DNA of 64,000 nt. Origin: Dankookia rubra (GTDB lineage Bacteria; Pseudomonadota; Alphaproteobacteria; Acetobacterales; Acetobacteraceae). Position 1 is the first letter of the stretch, and the number at the start of each line of letters is the position of its first letter. Positions 34,514 through 44,312 of this stretch are shown here, piece after piece. The position numbers and the translations under genes were made by a program. Where the stretch lies: contig NZ_SMSJ01000019.1 in assembly GCF_004355005.1 (NCBI RefSeq), positions 29,990-93,989 of the forward strand. Direction: 5' to 3'. The notes under the pieces are model-generated. The model searched no databases, was not told the DNA's origin, and saw only the letters and a program-made list of their open reading frames with translations.

Positions 34514-35788
34514 ATGCATCTTTCCGAACTCAAGGCCAAGAGCCCGGCCGATCTCCTCTCCTTCGCCGAGGAGCTCCAGGTCGAGAACGCATCTTCCCTG
34601 CGCAAGCAGGACATGATGTTCGCGATCCTGAAACAACTGGCGGACAACGACCAGGCGATCTACGGCGAAGGCACGCTGGAGATCCTGCCGGATGGCTTCG
34701 GCTTCCTCCGCAGCCCGCAGGCCAACTTCCTGCCCGGGCCAGACGATATCTACATTTCCCCGGCCCAGGTGCGGCGCTTCGGCCTCCGCACCGGCGATAC
34801 GGTGGAAGGCCAGATCCGCGCGCCAAAGGATGGCGAGCGCTACTTCGCGCTGCTGAAGGTCAATGCCATCAACTTCGAGCCGCCGGAGAACCTGCGGCAC
34901 CGCATCAACTTCGACAACCTCACCCCGCTCTATCCGACGCGCCGGCTGAAGATGGAGAATGCCGAGGTCGAAAGCGTCGGCAAGGGCCCGACCAAGGACT
35001 ACACGCACCGGGTCATCGACCTGATCGCGCCGATCGGCATGGGCCAGCGCGCCCTGATCGTGGCGCCGCCGCGCACCGGCAAAACGGTGATGCTGCAGAA
35101 CATCGCCAAGTCGATTACCGCCAACCACCCCGACGTCTTCCTGATGGTGCTGCTGATCGACGAGCGGCCGGAGGAAGTCACCGACATGGCCCGCACCGTG
35201 CGCGGCGAGGTCGTGGCCTCCACCTTCGACGAGCCCGCTACGCGCCACGTCCAGGTGACGGAGATGGTGCTCGAGAAGGCCAAGCGCCTGGTCGAGCACA
35301 AGCGCGACGTCGTCATCCTGCTGGATTCGATCACCCGGCTCGGCCGCGCCTACAACTCGGTCGTGCCGTCCTCGGGCAAGGTGCTGACCGGCGGCGTCGA
35401 CGCCAATGCGCTGCAGCGGCCGAAGCGCTTCTTCGGCGCGGCCCGCAACATCGAGGAAGGCGGATCGCTGACCATCATCGCCACCGCGCTGATCGACACC
35501 GGCAGCCGCATGGACGAGGTGATCTTCGAGGAGTTCAAGGGCACCGGCAACTCGGAACTCATCCTCGACCGCAAGCTGTCGGACAAGCGCACCTTCCCAG
35601 CGATCGACATCACCAAGTCCGGTACCCGCAAGGAAGAGCTGCTGGTCGACCGCGGCACGCTGACCAAGATGTGGGTGCTGCGCCGCATCCTGAACCCGAT
35701 GGGCACCCAGGACGCGATGGAGTTCCTGTTGGACAAGCTGAAGTACAGCAAGACCAACAACGACTTCTTCGAGGCGATGAATACCTGA
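34514..35788 (+). CDS. rho: Transcription termination factor Rho
   Basis: A 424-residue hexameric RNA helicase. The N-terminal RNA-binding OB-fold holds [20 protein letters not shown]; the ATPase core has Walker [13 protein letters not shown] and Walker [10 protein letters not shown], then the Q/R-loop region and [10 protein letters not shown]. The start [15 protein letters not shown] is standard; upstream frames are not coding. Length matches compact alphaproteobacterial Rho without an N-terminal insertion. It sits in the conserved hem-rho block right of the origin. Confidence 0.97.
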   Translation: MHLSELKAKSPADLLSFAEELQVENASSLRKQDMMFAILKQLADNDQAIYGEGTLEILPDGFGFLRSPQANFLPGPDDIYISPAQVRRFGLRTGDTVEGQIRAPKDGERYFALLKVNAINFEPPENLRHRINFDNLTPLYPTRRLKMENAEVESVGKGPTKDYTHRVIDLIAPIGMGQRALIVAPPRTGKTVMLQNIAKSITANHPDVFLMVLLIDERPEEVTDMARTVRGEVVASTFDEPATRHVQVTEMVLEKAKRLVEHKRDVVILLDSITRLGRAYNSVVPSSGKVLTGGVDANALQRPKRFFGAARNIEEGGSLTIIATALIDTGSRMDEVIFEEFKGTGNSELILDRKLSDKRTFPAIDITKSGTRKEELLVDRGTLTKMWVLRRILNPMGTQDAMEFLLDKLKYSKTNNDFFEAMNT

Positions 35789-35821
35789 GCCAGCGGGCGG
35801 CGCCTGCCGGCGCCGGCCACC

Positions 35822-38455
35822 CTACCGGGCCATCACCCCCTCGAGCACCTGCTGCGCGTCGGTATCGCCGGCCTCGGCCAGGGCCATGAAGCGCCGCAGC
35901 CCTTCGATCCGCCAGCCCGGCGCCTCGCTGTAGAGATAGGCCGCTGCCGGCAGCGGCAGCGCCTGGCCGAGTGACCCGGCCGAAAGCTTGGGCTGCCGGG
36001 CAACGGTGACCGTCAGGAGGATGGCCTTGTCATCGGCCTGGTCGGCCACCCGGACCCGCCCCTTGCCGGCCGGGCCAAGTGCTGCGATCGCCACCCGCGC
36101 CATGCGGCTGCCGCGGATCGTCTGTGATGCCAGCACGCTGTTGCCCTCCGGGCCGAGCACCTGCACCACGAAGGGCCCTGTCCCGCCGGCCCAGACCACC
36201 GGGAAATCGACCTCGCCGGCGGCGATGAAATAGCTCGTATCGGCCAGTCCGCCGGCATGGCGGAGCAGCGGCACCACGGCCGCGGTCGCCTCCTCCGGCG
36301 AGACCACGGCGCAGCTGGACCGCGGCCGCAGTTTCGCACAGGCTTCAAGCGCATCGAACTGGTCGAGCCCGGCAATGCGGGCGCGCCACAGCCGCGCCCC
36401 TGCCCGTTGCACCGCGACGACCGCGATGCCGGCGGAGGGCAGCCCGAGTGCCATCTGCGCCGCGGTGGCCGCGCTCCGGGCCTCGGTATTTTCCGCAAAG
36501 CCGCCGAGGTCGATCTGCCAGTCGCCCGGCTCCGCCCCCGTCCCGCCGCGGTTCGCGCTCATGGCCAGGTCCTCCCCCAGCGGTGGCCGCGAGGTGGCTT
36601 GGCGGGCAGCGACGGTCCCGCCGGTCAGGTTCGAGATGCCGGCCATGCTGGCGGCGCGCGCCTCGTGCGGCTGCGGCGGGTCGCGCTGGAAGGCCTCGAA
36701 CAGGGCGCGCAACGGGCGCCAGAGCTGCCAGCTTTCCGGCGAGGCCTGGCTGGCCTCGACCGTGTATTGCAGGCCGGGACGGCCATCGAGTTCGACGAAT
36801 GGCTGCTTCCGCTCGCCGAGATACAGCACCTTGACGCGGGTGCCGCGGTCGAGCACCCGGACGGTGTCGCGGGGATAGAGATCGAGCACGTTGCGCCCGG
36901 TCAGGGTGCCGTTGTGGCCGGGCCGCTCCACCTCGACCCGGTCCGGGTCGCCGCTGACGATTCGAAGCAGCGCCGCCGGCGCCTTGTCCTCGGCCGCGGC
37001 CCAGCCCGGCAGCAGCACGCCGAGGACCGTTGCCGCGGCCCTGGCACGGCGTCCGCCGAGCGAGCGCAGCAGCGCCGCGCCGGCCCAGACCCGGCCGACG
37101 ATCCAGGACGCGCCCCGATGGATCCAGATCATCAGCAACTCTCCGACTTCGACCAGGGCTTCCAGGGCCACCGCAATGACCGGCACCAGGCTCAGCAGGC
37201 CGACCTGGCCCCGCGTCAGCGCTGCCAATGCTGTCTCGAGCGACACGAAGACGACGCAAGCGACGGCTAGCGCGGTCATCGCCGCGAAGATCAGCAGGTC
37301 CGCCAGCAGCGCGACGAAGCTTCGCTTCGGGTTGCTGCCGACCCATCGCCGCGGCAGCAACCGCGCGAGGCAGAGACAGGCGATGCGGCTGAGCAGCCAG
37401 TAGAGGACGCCGATGCTGGCCGCGACCAGGATCAGCATGATCTCGAGGACGAGGTGCTCCCGCGTCCCGGCATGCGCCAGGGCCCCCGTATGCAGCAGCC
37501 CGGCCAGTGCATTGGCCTGCAGCAGCGCCCCCGGCATCTCGCCGAGCGGCGTGAGGAAGCGGTCGGCCTCGGAGCCCTGGTTGTCCTGCCCGACCACGAC
37601 GATCGCATTCCGCAGGAGGTCCTTCGACAGCTTCGGCAGGTCGACCGCGGAGACGGTGCGGAACCACGGATTCGCCGCGACCGGCGCGGTGGCCAGGCCG
37701 TGCTCCGGGCGGATCAGGAAAGAGATCGGCTCCTCATGCGCGTGGTCATCGACGCAGGGCGCGTGGCCGGCATCCGGCTCCGGCCGGAACAGCGCCGCGG
37801 TGCCGCGGGCGAGGGAAGGCAGGTCCTGCCAGATGCCATCCACTTTGATGCAGCGCATCGGCGGCAGGCTCCGCACCACGCCGTCCGTGTCCCGCAGCAC
37901 TTGGTCGGAGGCGAAACGGATGCCGGGCGGCAAGGGGCTGGGATAGGCCGGGCCCGGCGCGACCGGCGCCGGCGCGATCCGACCGGCCTGGGTCGACGCG
38001 ATGATCGGCGAGGCGAGCAGCATCGGCGCCCCGTCCCGCGACAGGGCAGCCCGCATCGCCGCATCGCCCGGCGAACTGTCCTCGAAGACGATATCGAGCA
38101 TGATGGCCGCCGCGCCGGAGCCGCGCAGGGTATCGATCATCGCGGCGATCCGGCCGCGGGCCTCCCGCGCGCTGTTCGCGACCCAGTCCTCGAGCGTAGC
38201 GTCGTCGATGGAGACGAAGATGATCCGCGGTACGCCGGGCCGGATGAAGGCATCGGACTTCATCGACGCCAGGGAGATCACCAGATCGGATCCCAGGCGG
38301 TTGAGGTGCTGGATGAATGCCAGGGGCGAGAGCAATTGCATGATGCCCGCGAAGAGCACCCCCAGCATGATGCCCGAGACGAAGCGGACGGCCGCCCCCC
38401 GCAGGGTGAGCGGTTCGCCGTCACTGTCCTTGCCATGGTCGTGTCCGTCCGGCAT
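35822..38455 (-). CDS. CHASE2 sensor protein with C-terminal SPOR-like region
   Basis: An 877-residue envelope protein. TM1 is at about 22-45, then a periplasmic CHASE2 domain (about 46-330, e.g. IIFVSIDDATLEDWVANSAR, later IVVVGQDNQGSEADRFLTPL), and TM helices at about 336-357, 380-404 and 416-440. An internal signal-peptide-like stretch (ATVLGVLLPGWAAAEDK, about 475-490) precedes a FecR-like beta segment (~492-570) and a SPOR-like segment (~645-718, GDWQIDLGGFAENTEARSAA). No cyclase, kinase or GGDEF domain is attached. The domain names beyond CHASE2 are pattern guesses. Convergent with rho. Confidence 0.7.
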   Translation of the reverse strand: MPDGHDHGKDSDGEPLTLRGAAVRFVSGIMLGVLFAGIMQLLSPLAFIQHLNRLGSDLVISLASMKSDAFIRPGVPRIIFVSIDDATLEDWVANSAREARGRIAAMIDTLRGSGAAAIMLDIVFEDSSPGDAAMRAALSRDGAPMLLASPIIASTQAGRIAPAPVAPGPAYPSPLPPGIRFASDQVLRDTDGVVRSLPPMRCIKVDGIWQDLPSLARGTAALFRPEPDAGHAPCVDDHAHEEPISFLIRPEHGLATAPVAANPWFRTVSAVDLPKLSKDLLRNAIVVVGQDNQGSEADRFLTPLGEMPGALLQANALAGLLHTGALAHAGTREHLVLEIMLILVAASIGVLYWLLSRIACLCLARLLPRRWVGSNPKRSFVALLADLLIFAAMTALAVACVVFVSLETALAALTRGQVGLLSLVPVIAVALEALVEVGELLMIWIHRGASWIVGRVWAGAALLRSLGGRRARAAATVLGVLLPGWAAAEDKAPAALLRIVSGDPDRVEVERPGHNGTLTGRNVLDLYPRDTVRVLDRGTRVKVLYLGERKQPFVELDGRPGLQYTVEASQASPESWQLWRPLRALFEAFQRDPPQPHEARAASMAGISNLTGGTVAARQATSRPPLGEDLAMSANRGGTGAEPGDWQIDLGGFAENTEARSAATAAQMALGLPSAGIAVVAVQRAGARLWRARIAGLDQFDALEACAKLRPRSSCAVVSPEEATAAVVPLLRHAGGLADTSYFIAAGEVDFPVVWAGGTGPFVVQVLGPEGNSVLASQTIRGSRMARVAIAALGPAGKGRVRVADQADDKAILLTVTVARQPKLSAGSLGQALPLPAAAYLYSEAPGWRIEGLRRFMALAEAGDTDAQQVLEGVMAR

Positions 38456-38589
38456 CGACGGTCCCTCCGATCGGCGCGTCAGCCTTCGAATGTCAGGAAA
38501 ACATCATTCCGAGGTGATCGCATGCTTGGCCACCAAATAAGGAACACGAAGCTGTGCCCTTCGGGACTCCCGGCCGGATGCAGGCGCGC

Positions 38590-39174
38590 ATGACCACGTC
38601 CGACAGCCTCGTCCCGGCGAATGCGCTTGCCGACACCCTCCGTGCCGCCGTCTTCGCTGCCCGGGTCCATGCCGGCCACCGCCGCAAGGGCAGCGCCGCC
38701 GAGCCCTACGTCAACCACGTGCTGGAGGTGGCGGAGATCCTCGCCACCCATGGCGCCCCGCCCGCCGCCGTCATTGCCGCACTGCTGCACGACACGGTAG
38801 AGGACAGCGACCAGGACCCCGAGCCCTGCACACTCCAACACCTGGAAGCCGCCTTCGGCCCCGAGGTCGCCGGCATCGTGGCCGAGGTCTCGGACGACAA
38901 GTCGCTGCCGAAGGAGGTCCGCAAGGGCCTGCAGATCCGCCACGCCGCCAAGGCCTCGGACGCCGCGAAACAGCTCAAGCTGGCGGACAAGATCTCCAAC
39001 CTGCGCTCGATCGCCGCCAGCCCGCCGAAGGGCTGGGACCATGCGCGGCGGTTGGAATATGTCGGCTGGGCCGGCCGCGTCGCCGCCGGCGCCAAGGGCG
39101 CCAACCCGGCGCTCGATGCACTGTTCGACGCGACCTACCGGGAGGCCGTGCGGCGCCTCGCCGAGGAGGGCTGA
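38590..39174 (+). CDS. HD-domain hydrolase, MESH1/SpoT-hydrolase-like
   Basis: A 194-residue protein resembling small alarmone hydrolases (the HD half of RelA/SpoT, as in MESH1). The His ligand region is HAGHRRKGSAAEPYVNHVLE, the HD motif is VIAALLHDTVEDSDQDP and KLADKISNLRSIAASPP is the conserved downstream helix. No synthetase domain is present. It may hydrolyse (p)ppGpp or a related nucleotide (inference). The start is uncertain: ATG 38578 or 38590, with no strong ribosome site at either. Confidence 0.82.
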   Translation: MTTSDSLVPANALADTLRAAVFAARVHAGHRRKGSAAEPYVNHVLEVAEILATHGAPPAAVIAALLHDTVEDSDQDPEPCTLQHLEAAFGPEVAGIVAEVSDDKSLPKEVRKGLQIRHAAKASDAAKQLKLADKISNLRSIAASPPKGWDHARRLEYVGWAGRVAAGAKGANPALDALFDATYREAVRRLAEEG

Positions 39175-39208
39175 CCGGGCGCGCCGGGCAGGGCATTCTG
39201 CAGCCATC

Positions 39209-39958
39209 ATGACCGATGTCGCCGCGCTCGAACGCGCCTGCCTCTCCGCCCTGCCCGCGCCGCGCCATGCCTGGGACGGCCCCTTCGTCCTCAAGGCCAA
39301 TCTGGGCGGCACCGGGCGGGCCAATGCCTGCTGCTCGCTCGACCCGGCGCCGGATCCGGAACTCGATGGCCGCATCGGCCGGATCGAGGCGACCTACTAC
39401 CGGCTTGGCCTCACCAGCCGCTTCCGGTCCACCCCGCTCGACCCGCCCGGGCTCGCCGAGGCATTGCTGGCGCGCGGCTATGCTTTGGACAAGGACGACA
39501 CCATCGTCCATGCCGGCCCGGTCGCCCCCGTCGCTGCAGCCGTTGCCGCTGTGCGGGACGAGGCGGGGCCGACCGAGGCCTGGATGACGCTGATCACCAC
39601 CGCCGAGTACCAGACACCGACGCGGCGTGCGGAGAAGCTGCGCAACCCGGACCTGCTGGCCGCGCGCGGCGCCTGGCTGGTGCTGCGGGAGGATGCGACA
39701 GATGCCGCATGCCTCTTCGCCGTGGCGGACGGCGCCTGCTGCGGGATCTTCGACCTGGCGACCCGGCCGGAGTTCCGTCGGCGCGGCCTCGGCGCCCGCT
39801 TGATCCGTGCGGCGGCGCATTGGGCGGCAGGACATGGCGCCACCACGCTCTATGCCCAGGTGGCATCCAGCAACCGCGCCTCGCGCGCCCTGCAAGAAAG
39901 CCTCGGGCTGCGGGAGGCCTACCGGTACCGGTACTACACCAAGCCTATCGCGCCCTGA
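39209..39958 (+). CDS. GNAT-family N-acetyltransferase
   Basis: A 249-residue protein with a C-terminal GNAT fold. The acetyl-CoA loop is FDLATRPEFRRRGLGARLIR (R/Q-x-x-G-x-G/A type), followed by YAQVASSNRASRALQESLGL and YRYRYY. The N-terminal ~110 residues form a divergent domain, so it may be a tandem GNAT. The substrate is unknown. It starts 34 nt after the HD hydrolase stop, probably in the same transcript, and its end overlaps the convergent LysR gene by 14 nt. Confidence 0.82.
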   Translation: MTDVAALERACLSALPAPRHAWDGPFVLKANLGGTGRANACCSLDPAPDPELDGRIGRIEATYYRLGLTSRFRSTPLDPPGLAEALLARGYALDKDDTIVHAGPVAPVAAAVAAVRDEAGPTEAWMTLITTAEYQTPTRRAEKLRNPDLLAARGAWLVLREDATDAACLFAVADGACCGIFDLATRPEFRRRGLGARLIRAAAHWAAGHGATTLYAQVASSNRASRALQESLGLREAYRYRYYTKPIAP

Positions 39959-40853
39959 GCCGCGGTTCCGCCGCTGCCTTCTCCACCAACAGGTCGAGCA
40001 CCGCGCGTACCCGTCGGGACAGCGCCCGGCCGCCCGGCCAGACCGCATGGACCTCGCGCGGCTCGGCCCGCCAGCCCGGCAGCACCGGCACCAGCCGGCC
40101 GATCGCCACTTGGCCCATCACCCCCCAGGGCGCCAGCAGGGCGAGGCCGAGCCCGGCCTCGGCGGCGATCTGCGTCGTCTCGATGGCGTCCGCCGCCATG
40201 CGGCCATGCATGGCGACCGAGGCGGTGGCGCCGTCCGGGCCCTCCAGCAGCAGCTGGTCGCCCGGCCGGGCGCCGCGCAGGACGCAAAATTCGTGGCGCC
40301 CCAGGTCGTCCGGCGTCTCCGGCATCCCGGCCCGAGCCAGGTAGGCCGGTGCCGCGAATAGGGCGAAGTCGACCCGCCCAAGCCGCCGCGCGATCAGTGA
40401 TTGCTGGCGGATCGGGCCGATGCGGATGCCGAGATCGATCCCCTCCTCGACCAGGTCGACCGCCTTGGATTGCAGCCGCGCCTCGACCGACAGGCCCGGA
40501 TGGGTCGCCAGGAAAGGCGCCAGCCAAGGCATTACCACGGCATTGTAGAAGGAAGCGACGCAGGAGATCCGCACCAGCCCGGTCGGCGCGCCCTGCAGGC
40601 CGCGCACGGCCGCCTCGGCCTCCTCCAGCTCGTCGAGGATGCGGACGGCATCGAGATGGAAGGCCGCCCCCGCCTCGGTCGCCGAGAGGCCACGCGGCGA
40701 GCGCAGCAGCAGCGGCACGCCGAGCCGGTGTTCCAGCTCGGCCACGATGCGGGAAACGCTCGGCTGGCTCATCGCCAAGTCACGCGCGGCGCGGGTGATG
40801 TTGCCGGTCTCCACCACGCGGCGGAAGACCTGGAGCTGCTGAAGCCTGTCCAT
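39945..40853 (-). CDS. LysR-family transcriptional regulator
   Basis: A 302-residue LysR regulator. The winged HTH is at residues 1-60 (LQVFRRVVETGNITRAARDL, then AMSQPSVSRIVAELEHRLGV). The effector-binding domain covers about 90-295 (IGIRIGPIRQQSLIARRLGR is not preserved exactly but the type is clear). The downstream gene (quinone oxidoreductase) is on the same strand 70 nt upstream of the LysR start, so it may be a target (inference). The tail overlaps the GNAT gene by 14 nt. Confidence 0.9.
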   Translation of the reverse strand: MDRLQQLQVFRRVVETGNITRAARDLAMSQPSVSRIVAELEHRLGVPLLLRSPRGLSATEAGAAFHLDAVRILDELEEAEAAVRGLQGAPTGLVRISCVASFYNAVVMPWLAPFLATHPGLSVEARLQSKAVDLVEEGIDLGIRIGPIRQQSLIARRLGRVDFALFAAPAYLARAGMPETPDDLGRHEFCVLRGARPGDQLLLEGPDGATASVAMHGRMAADAIETTQIAAEAGLGLALLAPWGVMGQVAIGRLVPVLPGWRAEPREVHAVWPGGRALSRRVRAVLDLLVEKAAAEPRLRAR

Positions 40854-40922
40854 CGGACCGGGATACTACCGGAATTTTTCCGGCCGGAATTCCTCCGGCC
40901 GGATGACCCACAAAGATGTTCC

Positions 40923-41891
40923 TTACGGGATCAGCACGGTGCTGCCGGTTGTTTTCCGGGATTCGAGGGCACGATGCGCCTCCGCGGCATCCTTCAGCGG
41001 GTAGGTCTGGTTTACCGCGATCTTCACCGCGCCGGACTTCACCACCGCGAACAGGTCGTTGGCGGTGGCCACTAGATCTTCCCGCTTCGCCGTATAGGTG
41101 TTGAGCGTCGGCCGCGTCACGTAGAGCGAGCCCTTGGCTGCCAGCACGCCCAGATCGGTGGTGACGGGGCCCGAGGCATTGCCGTAGGTGATCATCAGCC
41201 CGCGCGGCGCCAGGCAGTCGAGCGAGATGAGGAAGGTGTCCTTGCCGACGCTGTCGTACACCACCGGCAGCATGGCGCCGCCGGTAATCTCCTTGACCCT
41301 GGCGGGGATGTTGTCGGTGGTGAGCAGTGCGTGGTCGGCGCCGAGGCTCTTGATCAGCGCGGCCTTTTCAGGGGTCGAGACGACGCCGATCACGGTGGCG
41401 CCCAGGTGCTTCGCCCATTGCACCAGGATGCTGCCGACGCCGCCTGCCGCGGCATGCACCAGGATGGTGTCGCCCGGCTTGATGGCATAGGTGCGCTTGA
41501 CCAGGAACTGCGCGGTCATGCCCTGCAGCATCATCGCCGCGGCCTGCTCGAAGCTGATGCCGTCGGGGATCTTCACCAGCTTCTCGGCCGGGGCGCAGCG
41601 GGCCTCGGCATAAGCGCCGAGCGCGCCGGCATAGGCGACGCGGTCGCCTGCGGCGAATTCGGTCACGCCGTCGCCGACCGCTTCCACCACGCCGGCGCCT
41701 TCCATGCCGATCGTCACCGGCATGGACGGTGCCTTGTAGAGCCCGGTGCGGAAGTAGACGTCGATGTAGTTCAGCCCGACCGCCTTCTGCGCGATCAGCA
41801 CCTCGCCCGCCTTCGGCCCCGGTTTCGGCACTTCCTCCCAGACCAGTTTTTCGGGGCCGCCGGTTTCATGGACGCGGATGGCATGGTTCAT
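40923..41891 (-). CDS. NADPH:quinone oxidoreductase (zeta-crystallin type)
   Basis: A 322-residue MDR-family reductase. The N-terminal GroES-like domain (GLNYIDVYFRTGLYKAPSMP, then GMEGAGVVEAVGDGVTEFAA) lacks zinc-binding cysteines. The Rossmann domain has HAAAGGVGSILVQWAKHLGA, the NADPH-binding motif. It matches QorA-like quinone reductases, which reduce quinones or enals by one electron or hydride transfer. The ATG at 41891 overlaps the ogt stop by 4 nt (ATGA), so the pair is an operon linking redox and alkylation stress. Confidence 0.93.
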   Translation of the reverse strand: MNHAIRVHETGGPEKLVWEEVPKPGPKAGEVLIAQKAVGLNYIDVYFRTGLYKAPSMPVTIGMEGAGVVEAVGDGVTEFAAGDRVAYAGALGAYAEARCAPAEKLVKIPDGISFEQAAAMMLQGMTAQFLVKRTYAIKPGDTILVHAAAGGVGSILVQWAKHLGATVIGVVSTPEKAALIKSLGADHALLTTDNIPARVKEITGGAMLPVVYDSVGKDTFLISLDCLAPRGLMITYGNASGPVTTDLGVLAAKGSLYVTRPTLNTYTAKREDLVATANDLFAVVKSGAVKIAVNQTYPLKDAAEAHRALESRKTTGSTVLIP

Positions 41892-42421
41892 CGAGGTGTT
41901 CCTTGGCGCTGGCCGCCATCCGGCGGGAATAGGGAGAGCTCGCCTGTCGCGGCGGCCGGGCGGGCCCGGGCCTCGAGGGCGAGGAGGTAACGCTTCGTAG
42001 CCGCACCTTCGCCGCCCGAATAGCCGCCGAGCGTGCCATCCGCCGCGACGACACGGTGGCAAGGGATGAGGATCGGGATGGGGTTGCTGCCATTGGCCTG
42101 GCCGATGGCGCGGGCAGAACGACAGCCGATTTCCCGCGCGATGTCGATGTAGCTGCGCGTCTGGCCAGGTGGAATGCGGCAGAGCGCATCCCAGACCTGC
42201 CGGCGGAAGGGGGTGCCGCGCGGCGCCAGCGGCAGGTCGAAGGTGGTACGCTGGCCGTCGAAATAGTCCTGCAGCTGGGACGCGGCCTCCCGCAGCAGCG
42301 GGTCCGGCGGCGGCAAGCCGGGCGGCGCATGGGCGCGGCCGAAGTCAAGGGCGACGATCGCTCCGTCCTCCTCGAAAACGGTGAGCTCGCCGAGCGGAGT
42401 ATGAAGGGTCAGGTAGGACAT
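41888..42421 (-). CDS. ogt: Methylated-DNA--protein-cysteine methyltransferase
   Basis: A 177-residue DNA repair enzyme removing O6-alkyl groups from guanine. The active-site motif PCHRVV (in PIPILIPCHRVVAADGTLGG) holds the acceptor Cys, and the HTH-type stretch GTPFRRQVWDALCRIPPGQT precedes it. The start at 42421 (MSYLTLH) is family-typical; the frame runs 6 codons further. It overlaps the quinone oxidoreductase by 4 nt. Not an Ada fusion: no AraC domain. Confidence 0.93.
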   Translation of the reverse strand: MSYLTLHTPLGELTVFEEDGAIVALDFGRAHAPPGLPPPDPLLREAASQLQDYFDGQRTTFDLPLAPRGTPFRRQVWDALCRIPPGQTRSYIDIAREIGCRSARAIGQANGSNPIPILIPCHRVVAADGTLGGYSGGEGAATKRYLLALEARARPAAATGELSLFPPDGGQRQGTPR

Positions 42422-42624
42422 GGAAGGGAGGGATGGCACACCTAGGCCCGCCCGGCGTCAAGCGGATGCGATCCGGGCATGTTTCATGCAATTTCAATGA
42501 AATCACCCGTCAGGGTTAGGGAAGGTGGTGGCGAGCCCTGCCTCCCCTGGCCGTGGGGGAAGTGGATGGCTACATGAATCGGCATCAGGCCGGCGCTTCC
42601 ACCGGTCCCTCCCGGAGAGCCGCC

Positions 42625-42987
42625 TTGCCCGACGTCCCCGTTCCCAGCGACCCCCCGCCCTATTTCCGCGCTCATGTCTTTGTCTGCTGCAACCGGCGTC
42701 CTGATGGCCACAGGCGTGGCTCTTGCGCCGCACGCGGGTCGGAGAAGCTGCGGGACTACATGAAGGCGCGGGCCAAGGAATTGGGGCTTGAAGGCGTGCG
42801 GGTGAACCAGGCGGGATGCCTCGATCGCTGCGAGTTCGGCCCGACCCTGGTGATCTACCCCGAGGGTGTCTGGTACCGGCCTGAGACGCCGGCCGATGTG
42901 GACGAGATCCTGGCGGCCCACCTGCAGGCCGGCGGCCGGGTGCCGCGGCTGATGCTGACCGAGAAGGACGTCGTGCCGAAGGGCTGA
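42625..42987 (+). CDS. Thioredoxin-like (2Fe-2S) ferredoxin
   Basis: A 120-residue thioredoxin-like [2Fe-2S] ferredoxin. The motifs are HVFVCCNRRPDGHRRGSCAA and AGCLDRCEFGP (paired cysteines of the cluster), then TLVIYPEGVWY. An electron carrier is the likely role; the partner is unknown. The start is unclear: TTG 42625 with GGAG upstream gives the usual compact N-terminus, but GTG 42553 and ATG 42574 are in frame and would add 17-24 residues. mnmE begins 4 nt after its stop. Confidence 0.8.
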   Translation: MPDVPVPSDPPPYFRAHVFVCCNRRPDGHRRGSCAARGSEKLRDYMKARAKELGLEGVRVNQAGCLDRCEFGPTLVIYPEGVWYRPETPADVDEILAAHLQAGGRVPRLMLTEKDVVPKG

Positions 42988-42991
42988 CCTG

Positions 42992-44308
42992 ATGGTTGAA
43001 GCCACGATCTTCGCCCTGGCCTCCGGCGCCGGGCGGGCCGCGGTGGCGCTGCTGCGGCTGTCCGGCTCGGGCACCGCCGGGGTGGTCGCGGCGCTGGCCG
43101 GCGGGCTGCCGCCGCCTCGCCGCGCCTCGCTGCGCCGGCTGCGTGACCCGCGCACGGCGGAGCTGCTGGATCAGGCGCTGGTGCTCTGGTTCCCCGGCCC
43201 GGCCAGCTACACCGGCGAGGACAGCGCCGAGCTGCACCTGCATGGCGGTCCGGCCGTCATCGCCGGGGTGGCGGAGGCGCTGGTCTCCGCCGGTGCTCGC
43301 CCGGCCGAGCCCGGCGAGTTCACCCGCCGCGCTTTCCTGAACGGACGCATGGACCTGACCGCTGCCGAGGGCATCGCCGACCTCGTCGCCGCCGAAACCG
43401 TCGCACAGCGCCGTCAGGCCCTGCGCCAGGCGGAGGGCGCGCTCGCCACGCTTTATGGCGGCTGGACGGCGCGTCTGACCGCGTTGCTGGCACGGCAGGA
43501 GGCTTTCATCGAGTTCGAGGACGAGGACCTGCCCACCGGCCTCGACGATGCGGTGGCCCTCGGCAGCGCGGCGCTGCGGGCCGAGATCGCCGCGCATCTC
43601 GCCGATGCAGGCCGCGGCGAACGGCTGCGGGAGGGTTTGCTGGTCGCCATCCTCGGCGCGCCGAATGCCGGCAAGTCTTCCCTGCTGAATGCGTTGGCAG
43701 GGCGGGAGGCGGCGATCGTCTCCGCTCGGGCCGGCACCACGCGGGATGTGGTGGAGGTGCGGCTGGACTTGGCGGGCGTACCCGTGACCCTGGCCGATAC
43801 CGCCGGGCTGCGCGAGGCAGCCGACGAGATCGAAGCGGAGGGCGTGCGCCGCGCCTGCCGCCGGGCGGAAGAGGCCGACCTCGTGATCGCCGTCTTCGCC
43901 GCCGACCAGGCGCCGGACGGGGCGACCCTGGCCTGGGTCACGCACGCCGCGCTGGTGCTGGCGAACAAGCTGGACCTTGCCCCGGCGCCGACCGCGATCG
44001 GCGGCGTGGTGCCGCTCGGCATCTCCGTCCGCACCGGCGCCGGGCTGGACGCGCTCCGCATCCGGCTGGCCGAGGAAGCCGGGGCGCGTGCCGGCCTCGC
44101 AGCCGAGGCGACCCTCACCCGCCCGCGCCACCGCGCCGCTCTGACGGAGGCCGCCGGATGGCTGGCCGAGCTCGACACCGCCTCGCTGCCGGAACTGCGC
44201 GCCGAGGCGCTGCGGGCGGCGCTGCGGGCGATCGGCCGAATCACCGGTCGGGTCGGGGTGGAGGCGGTGCTGGACGCGGTCTTCGGCGAATTCTGCATCG
44301 GGAAGTGA
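42992..44308 (+). CDS. mnmE: tRNA modification GTPase MnmE
   Basis: A 438-residue GTPase making cmnm5U/nm5U at wobble U34 with MnmG. It has an N-terminal formyl-THF-binding domain (TIFALASGAGRAAVALLRLS), a helical domain and an inserted G domain: GAPNAGKSSLLNALAGREAA (P-loop), GTTRDVVE (switch I), DTAGLREAADEIE, and ANKLDL (NKxD). The C-terminal CIGK is the MnmE signature. The ATG at 42992 is 4 nt past the ferredoxin stop. It leads into the unknown gene and mnmG. Confidence 0.96.
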   Translation: MVEATIFALASGAGRAAVALLRLSGSGTAGVVAALAGGLPPPRRASLRRLRDPRTAELLDQALVLWFPGPASYTGEDSAELHLHGGPAVIAGVAEALVSAGARPAEPGEFTRRAFLNGRMDLTAAEGIADLVAAETVAQRRQALRQAEGALATLYGGWTARLTALLARQEAFIEFEDEDLPTGLDDAVALGSAALRAEIAAHLADAGRGERLREGLLVAILGAPNAGKSSLLNALAGREAAIVSARAGTTRDVVEVRLDLAGVPVTLADTAGLREAADEIEAEGVRRACRRAEEADLVIAVFAADQAPDGATLAWVTHAALVLANKLDLAPAPTAIGGVVPLGISVRTGAGLDALRIRLAEEAGARAGLAAEATLTRPRHRAALTEAAGWLAELDTASLPELRAEALRAALRAIGRITGRVGVEAVLDAVFGEFCIGK

Positions 44309-44312
44309 CGGC

